This document shows, piece after piece, positions 8,675 to 18,506 of a stretch of 64,000 bases of DNA; the stretch's first letter is position 1; each line of letters starts with the position of its first letter. A program made the translations under genes and the position numbers. Below the pieces are notes generated by a model. The model did not search any database. It was not told the DNA's origin and saw only the letters and a program-made list of their open reading frames with translations. Source of the DNA: Deltaproteobacteria bacterium (GTDB lineage: Bacteria; Myxococcota_A; Polyangia; Polyangiales; Ga0077539); the NCBI GenBank assembly GCA_016218725.1, contig JACRDB010000009.1:1-64000 (forward strand), read 5' to 3'.

Positions 8675-11600
8675 ATGATCGTCATGAGCTCCGTGGCCTC
8701 CCTGCGCCCTCGGTCACCGACCTCGGCGCGTGAACCGATCCGGTGCCTCGTCCTCGTCGCCGTTGCGGTCGCGCTGGTCGCGTGCAGCGACGATTCACCC
8801 GCGGGTGACGCGGGCCGGAGGGACGACCTGGGTGGGCGTGACGCGCCGGCCGTCGACGCCCCGCTCGGCGAGACGACGATTACGCCGGACGCCGCCCCCA
8901 GCAATGACACGGCCTCACCGCCCGGGGACTCGCCGGACGCGGCGACGCCGTGCCGCTCGGACCGCGAGTGCAGCGCGCGCGGGCTGGTCTGCGACCGGAG
9001 CCGCGGCGCGTGCGTCGAGTGCGTCTCGGTCACGGACTGCGCTGGCAGCGACCGCGCTTGCCGCGCCGGCGCCTGCGTCATGGTCACGCGCTGCACCTCC
9101 TCGCGGATGTGCCCCGGCCAGGTCTGCGCCCCGATGCTCGGGTACTGTGTCGATTGCGTGGGCGACGTGGACTGCCCCGCGGGCCAGCGGTGCCGCGCGA
9201 ACGCGTGCGTGGCGCCCCCGCGGCCGTGCCGGTCGGACCGTGAGTGCAGTGACGTCGGGTTGGTCTGCGACGCGGCGCGCGGCCACTGCGTCGAGTGCGC
9301 CGCCGACACCGACTGCGCCCTGGGACAGTACTGTGGCGCCGAGGCCGCGTGCGTGGCGCGGGCCTGCATGCCCGGCGCGGCCGAGTGCCTGGACGTCGCG
9401 CGGAGGCGAGCCTGCGACGCGCGGGGCATCGGCTGGACCGAGGCGCCGTGCGGCGCTGGATCGTCCTGCCGAGACGGTCGCTGCCAGACGCGCGTGTGCG
9501 CGCCGGGTTCGGCCTCCTGCGCGTCGGCGGGGGAGCGCCGCGTCTGCGACGCCGACGGCCTCGGCTACACGGCGACCGCGTGCGCCTCGGGCGAGAGCTG
9601 CGTTGACGGCGCGTGTACGCCGCGCGCGTGCGCCCCGGGCGCGGCGAGCTGCGCGGCGCCGACGGCGCGGCGGGTGTGCAACGCTGACGGCCTGGGCTTC
9701 ACCACGACGGTGTGCGCCGCGATGCAGTCGTGCCGCGACGGCGCGTGCCTGCCATGGACGTGCACGCCGGGCGTCGCGACCTGCACGCCGACGGGCCAGC
9801 GCCAGCTCTGCGACGCCGACGGCCTGGGCGCGACCACGACGGCGTGCGCCGCGATGCAGACCTGCCGCGACGGCGCGTGCCGGCCCTGGAGCTGTGAGCC
9901 CGGCGGCGCTGTTTGTGCGGACGCGCGCTCCGTGAGGGTCTGTAGCGCGGACGGCTTCGAGACGCGGGTCGTCCCCTGCGCGGACGGCATGAGCTGCAGC
10001 GCCGGCCGCTGCGCGGGCTGGGTCTGCACGCCGGGCGAGGCGAGCTGCGCCGCGACGGGTGAGCGTCGCGTCTGCAACGCCGACGGCCTCGGCTACACCA
10101 CCGTGACCTGCGCGGTGCCGCCCCGCGCCGCCGCGGCGCGCTGCGATCGCGGCGGGTGTGTGTTCACCTGCGAGGCCGGCTACGGCGACTGCGACAACGC
10201 CGCCGCGAACGGCTGCGAGGCCGCGCTCCTGACGAGCGCCGCGCACTGCGGCGCGTGTGGCCGATCGTGCGCGCCGCGGCCCAGCGCCGCGGCGGCATGC
10301 GCCGCGGGCGCGTGCACGTACGCATGCAGCGCAGGGTCGGGTGACTGCAACGGCGCCGCGGCCGACGGCTGCGAGACGGCGCTCGCGACGAACCGCGCCC
10401 ACTGCGGCGCCTGCGGGCGTGCATGCACCGCCGTTCAGGAGTGCGTCGACGGCGCCTGCGTGCGGCTCGATGACCGGACCTTCCGGATCCAGTCCCTGGG
10501 CACCACGGGCTGCAGCGCCGTCGAGCATGTCTCGGTCACCGGCGACGACCGCGGGGGCATCGCGGTGTCGACGGCGCGCGTGTTCTACACGGGCGACACG
10601 TCCACCGGGGCCTTCGCGCTGCCGGACCTCTCGGGAGGCACGAGTCTCGGGCGGAGGTATGAGGCAATCACGGGCAACCTGCGAGGCGGCGCCGCGTTCC
10701 TGCTCGCGATCGTTGGCTCCCCTGAGGCACCTGGCGGCGCGACTGTCGACGGGCTCTTCCAAATTGACGCCGTGAGCGGTGAGCTCCCGGGCACCCGGGT
10801 GGCCCTCTCGCGCCCGATCACTGTCGGGAACCCCACGGGCATCTTCGCGGGTTACGACCGGATTGTCCTGCTCACCTTGGGCCGGGCCTGGAACATTGAC
10901 CTTCCCACGGGCGCCGTGACCGACCTCGGTGCGATGGCTCAGCCGCCGCACACCAGCTGCGAGAGCTGGGCGTACTGGGGCGTCGCCGAGTTCTTCGACG
11001 GCGCTGTCCACGTCGCCTACGTCCGGGACAACGGCACGATCGTGCGGCAGCGCGTGCCAGACGGCGCGCAGTCCACCGTGGGGTCCTTCGCCAACCTGTC
11101 GGACATGTGCTCGTTCACGGTCTCCCTCGCGAACGACCGCTGGTACTTCCACCACGAGGGCGCCTCGCAGTTTCGCTCGGGCGACGAGACCATCGGGTTC
11201 TGCCCCGCCGCCTTCAGCACCACCAGCAGCGCGACGCCGTGCACGCCAGGCACATCGACGTGCGTCGACCTGAACACCGCGCGGGTCTGCGCCGCCGACG
11301 GCGGCGGTGCGTACGCAGTCCGCTGCGGCGCTGCGGCGAGCTGCCGGGGCACGGGCTGCACCGACTGGCTCTGCACGCCCGGCGCTGGCATGTGTGCATC
11401 GGGGACCGAGCGCCGCACCTGCACCGACGACGGCCAGGGCTTCGCGACGGCGCCCTGCCCGCTGGCGCCCGGCGCCGCCGCGGCGCGCTGCGCGCGCGAG
11501 GTCTGCGGCTTCACCTGCCGCGCGGGCCTGGGCGACTGCAACGGCGCCGGGGCCGACGGCTGCGAGGCCACGCTCGCCACAAGCGCGGCGCACTGTGGCG

Positions 11601-12508
11601 CCTGCGGCAACGCTTGCCCGCCGCGGCCCAACGCGGCGCCTGCCTGCGCCGGAGGGGTGTGCGGCTTCACCTGCGCCGTCGGCTACGCCGACTGCGACGG
11701 GGCGGCCGCCAACGGCTGCGAGGTCTCCACCGCCAGGGACCCGGCCCACTGCGGCGGCTGCGGGCGGGCATGCCCCGCGCCGCCCGGCGGCGGGGCCTTC
11801 TGCTCGGCGGGTGTGTGCCTCGCTGCCCCGCGGTGCAACACGGCCCCGGCGCGGGTGCTGGTCTATGGCCCTACGGGCGGCGGCAGCGCCGTCCCCCGGT
11901 TCCCCGCCGGCACGGTCTCCACGGTGGCCAGCGAGGCCATGTGGCGCGCGATGACCACCCGAGACTTCGGCGACTACGACCTGCTCTGGATTGACAATGG
12001 CGGCTGCACCGTTGGCGCGGCGCTCTTCTCCCCGCTGGTGGATTCGCAGGCGCAGTGGGGCCCCGCGGTGCGTGGTCGCATCGCGCTCAATGGCTTCGAC
12101 GCGACCTTCCACAGCCAGCCCGGCGCGGTACGGTTCGTCGCCAACCACGTGACCTGGGGCGCGGGGCTTGGCCGCAACAACGCGGGCGGCGCCACGGGCC
12201 TGTACTTCTCTTGGGGTTGTGCAATGACCAGCCGCGTCGAGGCCCCGAACACCTCGAGCTTCGCGCCGACGCTCGGCAGCGGCTTCGTCGACGTGCCCCA
12301 GCACTGTACCGACCTGCTCGCCATCACCGCGGCGGGCATGACCCACCCCGTGCTCGCGGGCATCAACAACGCCACCGCCCTGGGCTGGGGGTGCAGCGGT
12401 CACAGCGCGTTCAGCGCCCTGCCGAGCGGCTACACCCCGCTGGTCACGCGGGCCGACGGCGCCATGCCGGCCTTCGTCGTGGTGCGCGACGCCGCCTGCG
12501 CGCCGTAG
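8675..12508 (+). CDS. Giant Cys-repeat surface lipoprotein
   Basis: The product has 1277 residues. The signal peptide ends in a lipobox (VALVACSDD). Three repeat types follow: CRSDRECS..GLVCD modules with CVEC at about 90-225; a run of units built on C.PG.A.CA..RVC.ADGLG at about 230-480; and four copies of a DC..AAANGCE..HCGACG module. A non-repeat stretch with beta strands lies at about 600-830. The C-terminal 240 residues (starting near PARVLVYGPTGGG) have low Cys content and look like a globular domain that ends near a Trp/Gly-rich segment. Disulfide-rich surface display is likely; no ligand can be named. Confidence 0.82.
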   Translation: MIVMSSVASLRPRSPTSAREPIRCLVLVAVAVALVACSDDSPAGDAGRRDDLGGRDAPAVDAPLGETTITPDAAPSNDTASPPGDSPDAATPCRSDRECSARGLVCDRSRGACVECVSVTDCAGSDRACRAGACVMVTRCTSSRMCPGQVCAPMLGYCVDCVGDVDCPAGQRCRANACVAPPRPCRSDRECSDVGLVCDAARGHCVECAADTDCALGQYCGAEAACVARACMPGAAECLDVARRRACDARGIGWTEAPCGAGSSCRDGRCQTRVCAPGSASCASAGERRVCDADGLGYTATACASGESCVDGACTPRACAPGAASCAAPTARRVCNADGLGFTTTVCAAMQSCRDGACLPWTCTPGVATCTPTGQRQLCDADGLGATTTACAAMQTCRDGACRPWSCEPGGAVCADARSVRVCSADGFETRVVPCADGMSCSAGRCAGWVCTPGEASCAATGERRVCNADGLGYTTVTCAVPPRAAAARCDRGGCVFTCEAGYGDCDNAAANGCEAALLTSAAHCGACGRSCAPRPSAAAACAAGACTYACSAGSGDCNGAAADGCETALATNRAHCGACGRACTAVQECVDGACVRLDDRTFRIQSLGTTGCSAVEHVSVTGDDRGGIAVSTARVFYTGDTSTGAFALPDLSGGTSLGRRYEAITGNLRGGAAFLLAIVGSPEAPGGATVDGLFQIDAVSGELPGTRVALSRPITVGNPTGIFAGYDRIVLLTLGRAWNIDLPTGAVTDLGAMAQPPHTSCESWAYWGVAEFFDGAVHVAYVRDNGTIVRQRVPDGAQSTVGSFANLSDMCSFTVSLANDRWYFHHEGASQFRSGDETIGFCPAAFSTTSSATPCTPGTSTCVDLNTARVCAADGGGAYAVRCGAAASCRGTGCTDWLCTPGAGMCASGTERRTCTDDGQGFATAPCPLAPGAAAARCAREVCGFTCRAGLGDCNGAGADGCEATLATSAAHCGACGNACPPRPNAAPACAGGVCGFTCAVGYADCDGAAANGCEVSTARDPAHCGGCGRACPAPPGGGAFCSAGVCLAAPRCNTAPARVLVYGPTGGGSAVPRFPAGTVSTVASEAMWRAMTTRDFGDYDLLWIDNGGCTVGAALFSPLVDSQAQWGPAVRGRIALNGFDATFHSQPGAVRFVANHVTWGAGLGRNNAGGATGLYFSWGCAMTSRVEAPNTSSFAPTLGSGFVDVPQHCTDLLAITAAGMTHPVLAGINNATALGWGCSGHSAFSALPSGYTPLVTRADGAMPAFVVVRDAACAP

Positions 12509-12577
12509 TGCAGCAGGTGGCGTAGGGGTCTGGCCAAGATCCCTTCGGTGTTCTAGGTACCCTCCCCAGCGACGTGC

Positions 12578-14110
12578 ATGACCGCTGACGACCGCGCCCG
12601 GGACGCCGGGGCCGAGGCCCGGGGCATCGGCGTGAACCTCCTCACGCTGCTCGCGCAGGCTTCGCTCCCGGCCTTCCACGTCCAGCTCGCGAGGCTCCTC
12701 GGCCCGGGGGACTACGGCCTCTACAGCATGGCCAACAAGCTCGTGGACATGGCCTCGGTGCTCACCCTCCTCGGGATGGACCTGGTGGTCACCCGCCAGG
12801 GGAGCCTCGCCCACGCCAACCGCGACACCCCCGCCGCCGTCCGCGCCACCGGCACCGCCCTGCGCGTCGTCCTCGCCTCCGGCGCCCTCGTCGCGCTCGG
12901 CACAGCCCTCGGGGCCCCGTACATCGCCCAGGTGCTCCACAAGCCTGGACTTGTGACGCCCCTGCGGACGCTGGTGCTGGTGCCCATCGGGTACCACGCG
13001 GCCACCATGTTCCTCCTGGCCACGCAGGCCCGGATGGTGATGAAATACGACTTCTGGCTCCGGGGGCTCTTCCAGCCGCTCACGCTCCTGGCGCTCTCCA
13101 CGCTGGCCCTGCGAGCGGGCGCGGGGCTCGCCGGGGCCTGCGCCGCGGTGGCCCTCGGGATGACCCTCACGGCGCTCCTGGGGGCGTATTTCTACGGCCG
13201 CGAGCTGCCCCTGGGTCCCACCCTGTCCCGCGCGCTCCGGGGGCCGGTGGACTGGGCCCTGGTGCGCCAGGGCCTCCCCATGGTGGGGCTGAGCCTGGTG
13301 TGGGTGCTCCAGGGCGGCCTGGACGTGGTATTCCTCGGGCGCTTCGGGCCTCGGCAGGAGACCGACGTCGGGGTCTACAACGCCTGCCTGGTGTACGTGA
13401 TTTCCCTCAACCAGACCCGAGGGGCGTTCTATCCCATTGTCAGCGCGCGCCTCCCGGCGCTCCTCGCGGCCGGGGACCGCGCCGCCACCAACGCCTTCGT
13501 GCAGCGCCAGCAGCGCTGGGTGGCGGCCCTGGCCACGCCCCTGGCGGTGCTCTTCGCGGGCTTCGGCGACGGCCTCCTGGCGGTCTTCGGCGGGGGCTTC
13601 ACCCGGGGCGCCTCGGCCCTGGCCGTCCTGGCCGTGGGGCAGCTCGCCGGCGCCCTCGCCGTGCCCGCGTACGCTCTCCTCTTCGGCGGCAACGGGCGCT
13701 ACAGCGCCTACGCGGGGCTCCTGTGCGTGGCCGTGCAGCTCTCGGTCCTCGGGCCCCTGTGCCAGCGCTATGGACCCCTCGGGGCGGCCCTCGGGGCCTC
13801 CGCGGGGATGGTCACGGCCCAGGTGTTCCAGCACTGGAGCGCCTGGAGGCTCCACGGCGTGCACGGCTTCTCCCGGGCGCTCGGCAAGGTGTTTGTCTCC
13901 AGCGGCGCGGGCTTGCTCGTGGGCCGCGCGCTCTTTCAGTGGCTGCCCCTGGGGCTCGCCCCGCGGTTCTTCCTGGGCGTCGGCGCCGCCGCGGCGGTGT
14001 ACCTCGCCGCGCTCGTGGCCCTCGGGCTGGAGGCCGAGGAGCGCGCCCTCCTCGGGTCCGCGTGGCGGCGGCTCAAGGCGGCCGTTGCGACGCTGCGAGG
14101 GAAGCGGTAG
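12578..14110 (+). CDS. Polysaccharide flippase (Wzx-like, MOP superfamily)
   Basis: The product has 510 residues with about 12-14 hydrophobic spans and no signal-peptide cleavage site. The opening NLLTLLAQASLPAFHVQLARLLGP...YGLYSMANKLVD is typical of lipid-linked oligosaccharide flippases (Polysacc_synt family). These proteins move undecaprenyl-linked repeat units across the inner membrane. It stands first in a run with methyltransferase and glycosyltransferase genes (14126-16924), which supports a role in surface-glycan export. The last 20 residues are basic. The cargo cannot be read from the sequence. Confidence 0.85.
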   Translation: MTADDRARDAGAEARGIGVNLLTLLAQASLPAFHVQLARLLGPGDYGLYSMANKLVDMASVLTLLGMDLVVTRQGSLAHANRDTPAAVRATGTALRVVLASGALVALGTALGAPYIAQVLHKPGLVTPLRTLVLVPIGYHAATMFLLATQARMVMKYDFWLRGLFQPLTLLALSTLALRAGAGLAGACAAVALGMTLTALLGAYFYGRELPLGPTLSRALRGPVDWALVRQGLPMVGLSLVWVLQGGLDVVFLGRFGPRQETDVGVYNACLVYVISLNQTRGAFYPIVSARLPALLAAGDRAATNAFVQRQQRWVAALATPLAVLFAGFGDGLLAVFGGGFTRGASALAVLAVGQLAGALAVPAYALLFGGNGRYSAYAGLLCVAVQLSVLGPLCQRYGPLGAALGASAGMVTAQVFQHWSAWRLHGVHGFSRALGKVFVSSGAGLLVGRALFQWLPLGLAPRFFLGVGAAAAVYLAALVALGLEAEERALLGSAWRRLKAAVATLRGKR

Positions 14111-14125
14111 ACCCCACTTCGAGCC

Positions 14126-15022
14126 ATGGGCAGCGCCGAGGCAGCACCCACCCCCGTGCGGAACACCGACGCGCGCAGCGCATGCCCGCTGTGCGCGTCC
14201 ACGGCGCTCAAGGGCCTCGGGCCCCTGGCGTCCCCCAGGGTGCGGCAGTTCTCGTCGCACCTGATCGAGCTGGAGCGCGCGCCGGAGCTGTGGCGTTGCG
14301 AGGCCTGCGCGTCGTCGTTCACGCAGTTCCCGGTGCCGGAGCCCGACGCCCGGAGGCTCTACGCCGAGGGTGTGGGCGACCGCTGGAGCTCCCCGAGGCC
14401 CTTCGAGGACACCCGCGCCCGGGAGGTGGTGCACGCGTTGGAGGCGCTCTTCGCGCGTGGCAGTCGCGTGCTGGACATCGGCTGCAACACGGGAGAGCTC
14501 CTGGACTTCGCGAAGCGGCGCGGGTGCGTCACCGCGGGCGTGGAGCTGTCCGCCGCGGGGAGGGCGGCCTGCGAGGCCCACGGCCACGAGACCTTCGAGG
14601 AGCTCTCGGCGTGCACCGGGAGCTATGACGTGCTCACGGCGCTGGACCTCGTGGAGCACCTCTATGACGTCCCGGGCTTCCTCCGGCGGGTCAATGGACT
14701 CCTCGCCGACGGCGGCGCCCTGGTGGTGGTCACCGGCGACCCGGGCTGGGACGAGGCCACCCGCGAGGGGCCCCGGTGGTGGTACGTCCAGCCCCCGGAG
14801 CACGTGGTGTTCCCTTCGAGGCGCTTCTGGGAGGGCGTCCCGGGCTTCCGCCTGGAGCGCGCGGAGCACAGCACCGCGGACGTCTCCCGGGAGCCCTCGC
14901 TCGCGCGCAGGGCGCTCTCCGCGGCGCGCTCCCTTCGCCGCGGAGAGGGCTGGCGCGAGGGCTGGACTCTCGCGGGCCGGGACCACCTGGTCGCGGTGCT
15001 CCGAAAGGAAGCCCCCCGGTGA
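14126..15022 (+). CDS. SAM-dependent methyltransferase with Cys-pair N-terminus
   Basis: The product has 298 residues. Two Cys pairs (C20/C23 and C58/C61) precede a Methyltransf_23 Rossmann domain with motif I VLDIGCNTGELLDFA near residue 112 and the acidic strand DVLTALDLVEHLYD. It resembles the protein at 174-1151 in layout. It starts 15 bp after the flippase gene and overlaps the FkbM gene by four bases (GTGA), so it is co-translated within a glycan operon. The substrate is probably a nucleotide sugar or a glycan terminus. Confidence 0.85.
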   Translation: MGSAEAAPTPVRNTDARSACPLCASTALKGLGPLASPRVRQFSSHLIELERAPELWRCEACASSFTQFPVPEPDARRLYAEGVGDRWSSPRPFEDTRAREVVHALEALFARGSRVLDIGCNTGELLDFAKRRGCVTAGVELSAAGRAACEAHGHETFEELSACTGSYDVLTALDLVEHLYDVPGFLRRVNGLLADGGALVVVTGDPGWDEATREGPRWWYVQPPEHVVFPSRRFWEGVPGFRLERAEHSTADVSREPSLARRALSAARSLRRGEGWREGWTLAGRDHLVAVLRKEAPR

Positions 15023-15732
15023 GCGACGCCCCCCCGAGCGACCGCGTGAAGACCCTCCTCCAGGGCGTGGTGCGTCGCCTGCGCGGAGGCTCCCGGGAGC
15101 GTGAGCGGCGGTGGCTGCGGGACCTCGGGGTGCGCACCGCGCTGGACATCGGCGCCAACACCGGGCAGTTCGCCCGGGAGTTGCGGGAGCTGTACCCGAA
15201 CGCCATGGTGTACTCCTTCGAGCCGCTGCCGGACTGCCACGAGGCGCTCACCCGCGCCTTCCGCGGGGACCCGCGCTTCCGCGCGTTCAACGTGGCCCTC
15301 GGGGACGCCAGGGGCGAGGTCACCATGCACCGCAGCGCCTGGTCCCCCTCGTCGAGCCTCCTGGCCATGGGTGAGAGCCACAAGCGCGCGTTCCCCCACA
15401 CGTCGGAGGAGCGACCGCAGGTGGTGAAGTGTGAGCGCCTGGATGACCTCGCTTCGGAGCTGGTGCTGGAGGCGCCGCTCCTGGTGAAGATGGACGTGCA
15501 GGGCTTCGAGGACCGGGTGCTGGCGGGGGGCCCGGAGGTCTTCAAGCGGGCCTCGGTGGTGCTCACGGAGATGAGCGTGGAGCCGCTGTACGAGGGCCAG
15601 GTGCTCTTTGACGGGCTCTACCGCGCGCTGGTGGACCTGGGGTTCCGGTACCGCGGGAACCTGAACCAGCTCCACAGCCCCGAGGACGGGCGCGTGCTCC
15701 AGGTGGACGGGATCTTCACCCGGGGGACCTGA
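15019..15732 (+). CDS. FkbM-family methyltransferase
   Basis: The product has 237 residues. Motif I is ALDIGANTGQFARELR, followed by YSFEPLPDCHEAL, LVKMDVQGFEDRVLAGG and a C-terminal strand typical of FkbM. The family O-methylates sugars and polyketides. GTG 15019 was chosen because it overlaps the preceding TGA; the open frame extends upstream, but that part is only the shadow of the neighbouring gene. The position between a methyltransferase and a glycosyltransferase supports modification of an exported glycan. Confidence 0.88.
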   Translation: MSDAPPSDRVKTLLQGVVRRLRGGSRERERRWLRDLGVRTALDIGANTGQFARELRELYPNAMVYSFEPLPDCHEALTRAFRGDPRFRAFNVALGDARGEVTMHRSAWSPSSSLLAMGESHKRAFPHTSEERPQVVKCERLDDLASELVLEAPLLVKMDVQGFEDRVLAGGPEVFKRASVVLTEMSVEPLYEGQVLFDGLYRALVDLGFRYRGNLNQLHSPEDGRVLQVDGIFTRGT

Positions 15733-15733
15733 C

Positions 15734-16924
15734 GTGGCCGTGCCCGTGCCCTCGGTGGTGCTCGCGGCGGACGAGGTGGGCTTCCCTCGCGGCGGGGCCT
15801 CCAGCGGGTACGTGCTCCTCCTGGGCCGGGCCCTGGTGTCCGCGGGGGTGCGCGTTCACGTGCTGGCCCTGGACTACACCGAGCGCGGCGCCTCGACGCT
15901 CAACACCGCCGCCCGCGGCGAGGTCCACGGGGTGACCTTCGAGTACCTCACCGGGAGCCCGGTGCTGCCCCGCTCGCCGTTGGAGATCATCGCCGGGAGG
16001 GCCCGCGCGCGCCTCGCCGTCGCCCCGAGGCTCCGCGCCCTCAAGGACTCCCAGGGCGTAGACGCGGTGGTGTACTACGGGCGCTACTGGTCCGTGCTCG
16101 CGCACCTCGCGGTGGCGTGTGAGAAGCGGCGGGTGCGCATCCTGGCGGACATCGTGGAGTGGCGGCCGTCGTTCACGGACCAGACCCCGTCGCAGCGGGT
16201 GAACGACCGGCTCTTCTGCGAGGCCCTCCCGAGGCTCGACGGCGCGTGGGTGATCTCCCGCTTCATCGAGGACCGGGTGAGGGCGCTTACGCCCTCGGGG
16301 TTCCCGTGCCTGCGGGTGCCCATCCTCGCGGACCCGGTGCCCTGGGACGGTGTGGTCCCCGCGGCGAGGCCGCGGCCCTACGCGCTGCTCTGCGCAGACT
16401 TCGACTCGTACCCGGCGGACGCCCTGGCCAGCGTCGAGGCGGTGTCCTCGGCGCCCACGGTGGACCTGCTCCTCGTGGGCAAGGCGTCTGCGCCTACGCG
16501 GGAGAGGGTGCTCTCCCTGGCCGCGGCGCGAGGGTGCGCGGACCGGGTGGAGCTCCGCGGGGGCTTCGTCCCGGAGCCCGAGCTGCGGAGCCTGTACGCG
16601 GGCGCCCGCGCGCTCCTGGCGCCGCTGCCGGACACGGACCGGGCGCGGGCGCGCTTCCCCAGCAAGCTGGCGGACTACCTGCTCTCGGGCAGGCCCGTGG
16701 TGTCCTCCGCGGTGGGCGAGGTCGCGGAGCTCCTCACCGACGGGGAGACGGCCTTCCTGGCGAGGCCCGGAGACCCCGGAGGGCTGGCGGAGGCGCTGCG
16801 CCGCGCGGTCACCGCGCCCGACGCCGCCGCGGTGGGCCTCCGGGGCAAAGGCCGTGCCGAGGCGTCGCTGCACTACCGGGCGCACGGCGCGAGGCTGCGG
16901 GACTTCATCGCCTCGCTCGGGTGA
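15734..16924 (+). CDS. Glycosyltransferase, GT-B fold (family 4 type)
   Basis: The product has 396 residues. The N-terminal half begins with a Rossmann strand and a Gly-rich acceptor loop (DEVGFPRGGASSG). The C-terminal half carries the nucleotide-sugar-binding features: FPSKLADYLLSGRPVV with E after a GEVAELL helix, as in GT4 enzymes. It starts at GTG 15734, one base after the FkbM stop. Its last 20 bases overlap the end of the opposing glycosyltransferase gene. It probably adds one sugar of a surface glycan; the donor is unknown. Confidence 0.83.
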   Translation: MAVPVPSVVLAADEVGFPRGGASSGYVLLLGRALVSAGVRVHVLALDYTERGASTLNTAARGEVHGVTFEYLTGSPVLPRSPLEIIAGRARARLAVAPRLRALKDSQGVDAVVYYGRYWSVLAHLAVACEKRRVRILADIVEWRPSFTDQTPSQRVNDRLFCEALPRLDGAWVISRFIEDRVRALTPSGFPCLRVPILADPVPWDGVVPAARPRPYALLCADFDSYPADALASVEAVSSAPTVDLLLVGKASAPTRERVLSLAAARGCADRVELRGGFVPEPELRSLYAGARALLAPLPDTDRARARFPSKLADYLLSGRPVVSSAVGEVAELLTDGETAFLARPGDPGGLAEALRRAVTAPDAAAVGLRGKGRAEASLHYRAHGARLRDFIASLG

Positions 16925-17828
16925 CCAGCGCGAGGAGCGCGCGGTACCCGGGCCCCACGGCCAGGGCCGCCAGGAGCGCCGCGGAGCGAGGCCCGTGGCC
17001 GAGCTCTCCGAGGGAACGAAGCGCCCTCCGGAAGCGCGGCAGGTCCCCGTGGAGGGCGAGCTGCCCCGCGGCGTTGTAGAGCGTCCGGGCGTAGGCCTCG
17101 CGGTCCCAGCCGCGGAGCTTTTGGAGGTAGGCGCCCTCGGTCTCCAGGAGGGCCACGGAGGCCTCGTAGAGCCTCCGGGCGCGGGTGGGGCTGGTGAACG
17201 CGGGCGCCGTCAGCCGGTCTGTGGCGTCGGTGTAATAGACCCGCAGGCCCTGGTGCAGGTAGTACCAGCGCGCGCCGTCGTGAATTTGAAACCAGAGCAC
17301 GCCCTCCATGCCGTGGAGGGCGGGGTTGAAGCGTCGGTCACCGAGGAGCGCACGCCGGAACATGCCCCAGTGCTCTCCGCGGGCGCGGGTGATCACCGTG
17401 GGCACGTCGAGCCAGCGGTCGTGGTCCAGCCCATGGCCCGCGAGGCGTCCGGTGCGCGCGTCCACGCAGTTGCAGGACACGGCCTCCAGGTCCGGGGCCA
17501 CGGTGGCGAGGGCGCCGTGGAGCGTGGCCAGGGCCTCGGGGACGAGCCCGTCGTCGCTGTCCAGGGTGGCGACCCACGCCCCGCGGAGGTTGTCAAAGCC
17601 CGTGTTCCTCGCGGCGAGGACCCCTTGGTTCCTCGGGTGGCGAAGCACCCTCACCCGCGGGTCCGTGACGGCCTGGAGCACCGCGGCGGTGTCGTCCGTG
17701 GAGCCGTCGTCCACGAGGACGAGCTCCCAGTCCGGGTCCGTCTGGGCGAGCACGCTGGCGATGGCCCTGGGGAGCGTCCGGGCGCGGTTGTAGCTCGCCA
17801 TCACCAACGAGGTCCGCGGTCCGTTCAC
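16905..17828 (-). CDS. Glycosyltransferase family 2
   Basis: The product has 307 residues. The GT-A signature is clear: SLVMASYNRARTLPRAIASV at the N-terminus, ELVLVDDGSTDDT near 36-48, and the DxD-type metal site ATLDSDDG near 88-95. A C-terminal helical part of about 100 residues follows. The gene converges on the GT-B gene and overlaps it by 20 bases at 16905-16924. It probably belongs to the same glycan locus although it is on the other strand. Acceptor and donor are not deducible. Confidence 0.88.
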   Translation of the reverse strand: MNGPRTSLVMASYNRARTLPRAIASVLAQTDPDWELVLVDDGSTDDTAAVLQAVTDPRVRVLRHPRNQGVLAARNTGFDNLRGAWVATLDSDDGLVPEALATLHGALATVAPDLEAVSCNCVDARTGRLAGHGLDHDRWLDVPTVITRARGEHWGMFRRALLGDRRFNPALHGMEGVLWFQIHDGARWYYLHQGLRVYYTDATDRLTAPAFTSPTRARRLYEASVALLETEGAYLQKLRGWDREAYARTLYNAAGQLALHGDLPRFRRALRSLGELGHGPRSAALLAALAVGPGYRALLALVTRARR

Positions 17829-17859
17829 CCTCCCGTGTGTACCGCTCGGGTGGGATCTT

Positions 17860-18483
17860 TCAATACACCTTGAGACACCGGAAGGTGAGGTTCACGCGGG
17901 CGGTGGTGCAGCGCGCCCTCGGGGGCAGGCGGTGCTGGTAGTGCTGCTGGGTGCGCCCTCCCATGAGGAGCAGCGAGCCGTGGGCCAGGCGCACGTCCAC
18001 CACGGCGCCGCCGGAGCGGCCGAGGCGTAGCTGGAAGTCCCTCGCGGCGCCGAGGGAGAGGGAAGCGATGGGTGCCTCCGGGTCCAGGTCCCGCTCGTCG
18101 TCGGCGTGCCAGCCGATGCCCGCGGCGCCGTCGGGGTACACCTGGCACAGCGCGTAGTTGAAGCGCGTACCGGTGGACTCCTGGAGGGGCCCGAGGAGCG
18201 GGACCAGCGCCGGGTGCCAGGGGTGCGCCTCGCGCACGAGGCCCGAGTAACGGTAGCGCACCCCGGGCTCGCCGAAGGAGCAGGTGCGGCGCCGCACCAC
18301 CCGGGCCTGGCCGAAGAGCACCGGGGCCTCGGTCTCGAAGGGAGCCTCGGCGTGGAGGCTCGCGAAGAGCGCGTCGGCCACCGGGGGCGGGAGGTAGTCC
18401 TGGGTGACCGAGACGCGGCAGCCCCTGGGGCCGTCGTCGAGGAGCACCAGGGCGCGCTCCGTCGGGAGGAGCGTCGGCTGCAT
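17860..18483 (-). CDS. AlkB-type 2-oxoglutarate/Fe(II) dioxygenase
   Basis: The product has 207 residues and probably repairs alkylated DNA or RNA bases by oxidative demethylation. The iron ligands are H126 and D128 (GWHADDE) and H184, with R196 and R202 (RVNLTFR) for 2-oxoglutarate. NYALCQVY (109-116) matches the NxYxxGxxxxxxHxD region seen in ALKBH2/3-like proteins. ATG 18483 was chosen; the longer open frame upstream runs through the lipoprotein gene. The two genes are 23 bp apart on the same strand, but a functional link is not evident. Confidence 0.9.
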   Translation of the reverse strand: MQPTLLPTERALVLLDDGPRGCRVSVTQDYLPPPVADALFASLHAEAPFETEAPVLFGQARVVRRRTCSFGEPGVRYRYSGLVREAHPWHPALVPLLGPLQESTGTRFNYALCQVYPDGAAGIGWHADDERDLDPEAPIASLSLGAARDFQLRLGRSGGAVVDVRLAHGSLLLMGGRTQQHYQHRLPPRARCTTARVNLTFRCLKVY

Positions 18484-18506
18484 CGGCGGGGGCGCTGGCA
18501 CGGCCG

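Noticed and set aside
8915..14986. 2023-residue minus-strand open frame opposite the Cys-repeat protein and flippase
   Set aside because: It has no start signal or domain and is Arg/Gly/Ala-rich. GC-rich codons on the plus strand create long stop-free antisense frames. The plus-strand genes have clear families.
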